Shown one piece after another: positions 13,114-14,649 of a DNA stretch of 14,649 nucleotides; the stretch's first letter is position 1; each line of letters opens with the position of its first letter. Where the stretch lies: the NCBI GenBank assembly GCA_902465425.1, contig CABQNA010000016.1, positions 1 through 14,649 on the forward strand, read 5' to 3'. The translations under genes were made by a program, and so were the position numbers. This DNA comes from an uncultured Collinsella sp. GTDB lineage: Bacteria; Actinomycetota; Coriobacteriia; Coriobacteriales; Coriobacteriaceae. The notes below the pieces were generated by a model. That model made no database searches. It saw nothing but the letters and a program-made list of their open reading frames with translations, and was not told where the DNA came from.

Positions 13114-13983
13114 ATGGATATCGATAACTTTGAATGGTGGTATAGCGAGGGTGAGGCTCCGGACGAGGAGTGGGACGAGTCCATGCCGCGTGACGTGTCG
13201 AGCGACGAGGACGAGACCGGCAACGACGTCGCCGCCGATTCGGACGCCGCCCTCGACCCCGTCGAGCCCCTAACCTTTGAACAGGCTTGGGCCCAGGCCG
13301 AGGCCGACGAGGCTAAGGCCGATGCCACGGCCACGCTCGGTGAGCCGGCCGACATGTCCATCTCGCCGGCCAAGACCCCGCAGCCGCGCCATACCATCGA
13401 CCCCGGCAGCACGGCATCCTTCAGCATACTCGACGTGCCCGCGCAGGGCGCCCGGGCGCCCGCGCCCACGCATCGTCCCGACTTGGCTCGCGAGGAAGAT
13501 GCTGGCCGCCGCTCGCCACTCGGCCCCATCCTCATCGCCTTCATGGCCGGCGTCATCGCTTGCTCGGCGATCGGAAATGTCTGGAGCCATGTGGAGCAAC
13601 AGCGCAAAGATGCCGCCAAGGTCGAGATGTCTGTCGAACAATCGCTCAGCCGCACGCGCTCGGTACATGTGTCGGTCGAGGTCAAGGACGGCGCGACGTG
13701 GGACACCGCGCGCGGCGACAGCCAGATGCTCATCCATATCGTGGGCCGCACGCTCAGGGGGCAGGCGATTGACGAGTATCAATATGTCAACTCCGCTGGC
13801 GACGGCGTCGAACTCAAGCCCGGCGACTACGAGCTCACCGTCGACGAGCCGCCCGTCGCCACCGATGGCGCGCGCTTCCGCGCCTCAAAGCGCATGGTTC
13901 CCGTGAGCTTTAACTCGCAGGCGCCCGATACGGTCGACAGCACGCCGCAGGGCGGGTTCGACCTTTACGCAATCGCTCAATAA
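13114..13983 (+). CDS. Single-pass membrane protein of unknown function
   Basis: 289 residues; no family recognised. Residues 1-130 are strongly acidic and Ala/Pro-rich, with no visible fold or signal peptide. One hydrophobic segment at about 136-156 (GPILIAFMAGVIACSAIGNV) follows a basic GRRS, predicting a cytoplasmic N-terminus and an external C-terminus. A short charged, coiled-coil-like stretch (158-180) is followed by a probable small beta domain with VELKPGDYELTV (232-243), a pattern common in PEGA- or pilin-type beta-sandwich modules. This fits a surface-exposed or envelope sensor-like protein, but that is inference. The start is ATG 13114, with AAGGGG 8 nt upstream. The aldose-epimerase gene follows after 79 bp with its own candidate control site. 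Confidence 0.85.
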   Translation: MDIDNFEWWYSEGEAPDEEWDESMPRDVSSDEDETGNDVAADSDAALDPVEPLTFEQAWAQAEADEAKADATATLGEPADMSISPAKTPQPRHTIDPGSTASFSILDVPAQGARAPAPTHRPDLAREEDAGRRSPLGPILIAFMAGVIACSAIGNVWSHVEQQRKDAAKVEMSVEQSLSRTRSVHVSVEVKDGATWDTARGDSQMLIHIVGRTLRGQAIDEYQYVNSAGDGVELKPGDYELTVDEPPVATDGARFRASKRMVPVSFNSQAPDTVDSTPQGGFDLYAIAQ

Positions 13984-14019
13984 CTGCGCCTGCCGCTTCT
14001 CCTTGCCGCCAAGAGTGGC

Positions 14020-14042
14020 ACAATAGCCCTCGACACTATTGT
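14020..14042. promoter_or_regulatory. Candidate operator upstream of the aldose epimerase
   Basis: ACAATAG (14020-14026) and CTATTGT (14036-14042) are perfect 7-bp inverted arms 9 bp apart, 20 bp before the start codon. The arms overlap possible -10 boxes (CACAAT 14019-14024 and TATTGT 14037-14042), so a bound repressor would block the promoter. Confidence 0.4.
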
Positions 14043-14062
14043 TTACTTTTGGAGGAAGTAGC

Positions 14063-14649
14063 ATGTCTACCGTCACCACCATCAAGCGCGGCGGCCTCAC
14101 CGCGGCCATCGATTCCATGGGGGCCCAGCTCACGAGCCTTGCCCTCAACGGCAACGAGTATCTGTGGCAGGGCGACCCCGCCTTTTGGGGCAAGCATGCG
14201 CCCATTCTGTTCCCCATTGTGGGCTCGCTGCGCAACAACACGGCGACGTCTGCGGCTGGCACCTGCGAGATGCCGCGCCACGGACTCGCGCGCATTGTCG
14301 AGCACAAGCTGGTCGAGGTTTCGGAGGACGGCTCCTCGGTAACTTATGAGATCACCGATACGCCTGAGTCGCTCAAGGCTTTCCCCTTCCACTTTAAGCT
14401 CAACATGACCTATGCCCTGACCGGCGACGCCACGCTCACGCAGACCTTTGCCGTCACCAACACCGGCGACGTGGACCTGCCGTTCTCGGTGGGCGGCCAC
14501 CCTGCATTTAACGTGCCTGCCCCCGGTGCCGAGGACGAGGCATTCGAGGATTACGAGTTGGCGTTTGCCGAGGCTTGGACCAACGAGGCCCCCATCATCA
14601 CGCCCGATGGCCTCATGACGTTCGAGGGCAGCTACAAGGCGCCCGATAA
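14063..14649 (+). CDS. Aldose 1-epimerase (mutarotase) family protein, 3' end outside window
   Basis: Interconverts alpha and beta anomers of aldoses; cytosolic. 195 codons are visible from ATG 14063; the terminal bases TAA are not in frame (the last full codon is GAT 14645-14647), so the gene continues. Family members of the LacX/YeaD-like type are about 290-300 residues. Seen: GGLTAAIDSMGAQLTSL (10-26), YLWQGDPAFWGKHAPILFPI (33-52), PRHGLAR with His73, and VGGHPAFNVP with His146, the two conserved active-site histidines of the family. GGAGG lies 8 nt before the start. The preceding membrane-protein gene is 79 bp away and a palindrome lies between, so separate control is likely. The true substrate is not determined. 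Confidence 0.92.
   Translation, partial: MSTVTTIKRGGLTAAIDSMGAQLTSLALNGNEYLWQGDPAFWGKHAPILFPIVGSLRNNTATSAAGTCEMPRHGLARIVEHKLVEVSEDGSSVTYEITDTPESLKAFPFHFKLNMTYALTGDATLTQTFAVTNTGDVDLPFSVGGHPAFNVPAPGAEDEAFEDYELAFAEAWTNEAPIITPDGLMTFEGSYKAPD

Noticed and set aside
13098..13782. Long minus-strand frames opposite the membrane-protein gene
   Set aside because: No ribosome sites, Arg/Ser-rich low-complexity translations, and the plus-strand gene has a start site, a membrane helix and a coherent layout.

Overview
The window looks like a chromosomal stretch from a high-GC Gram-positive gut bacterium, most likely a Coriobacteriia member such as Collinsella. This is inferred from the GC-rich codon use, the gene types and the style of the intergenic palindromes; no marker gene proves it. 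Twelve protein genes are supported, two of them cut by the window edges, plus one probable gene remnant.

Layout. (1) 1-1953: an NAD(P)-dependent short-chain dehydrogenase (minus, 3' end outside the window) is divergent from a LysR-type regulator, with a palindrome-rich 241-bp gap between them. (2) 1970-3061: a membrane diguanylate cyclase (minus) converges on the LysR gene. (3) 3062-3594: a gene-free gap with a striking array of 15-bp units in alternating orientation, a strong terminator and a nested palindrome. (4) 3595-7820: a marR-ABC-ABC operon (minus) encoding a heterodimeric multidrug-type ABC exporter with one degenerate ATP site. The genes overlap by 8 nt, and a good promoter and a candidate operator lie upstream. 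(5) 7821-8151: a gap with four back-to-back hairpins. (6) 8152-9298: a pyridoxal/pyridoxamine kinase overlapping a small Cys-rich TIGR04076-type protein. (7) 9299-9554: two more repeat families. (8) 9555-11162: an acyltransferase-3 membrane protein followed by a low-molecular-weight protein-tyrosine phosphatase (minus). (9) 11163-11598: a gap holding a long palindrome, a C-terminal scrap of a PTS EIIB domain with a terminator just after it, and another quasi-palindromic repeat. (10) 11599-12852: an AraJ-like MFS exporter (minus). (11) 13114-14649: a single-pass membrane protein of unknown function and the start of an aldose 1-epimerase (both plus).

The genes are mostly ordinary accessory metabolism, transport and regulation. 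The unusual content lies between them: six sequence-unrelated families of short repeats, five of them built as inverted or nested arrays and one a direct repeat, sit in the intergenic gaps, some with very regular spacing. These are the best candidates for an undescribed element type. Their function cannot be read from this window alone.
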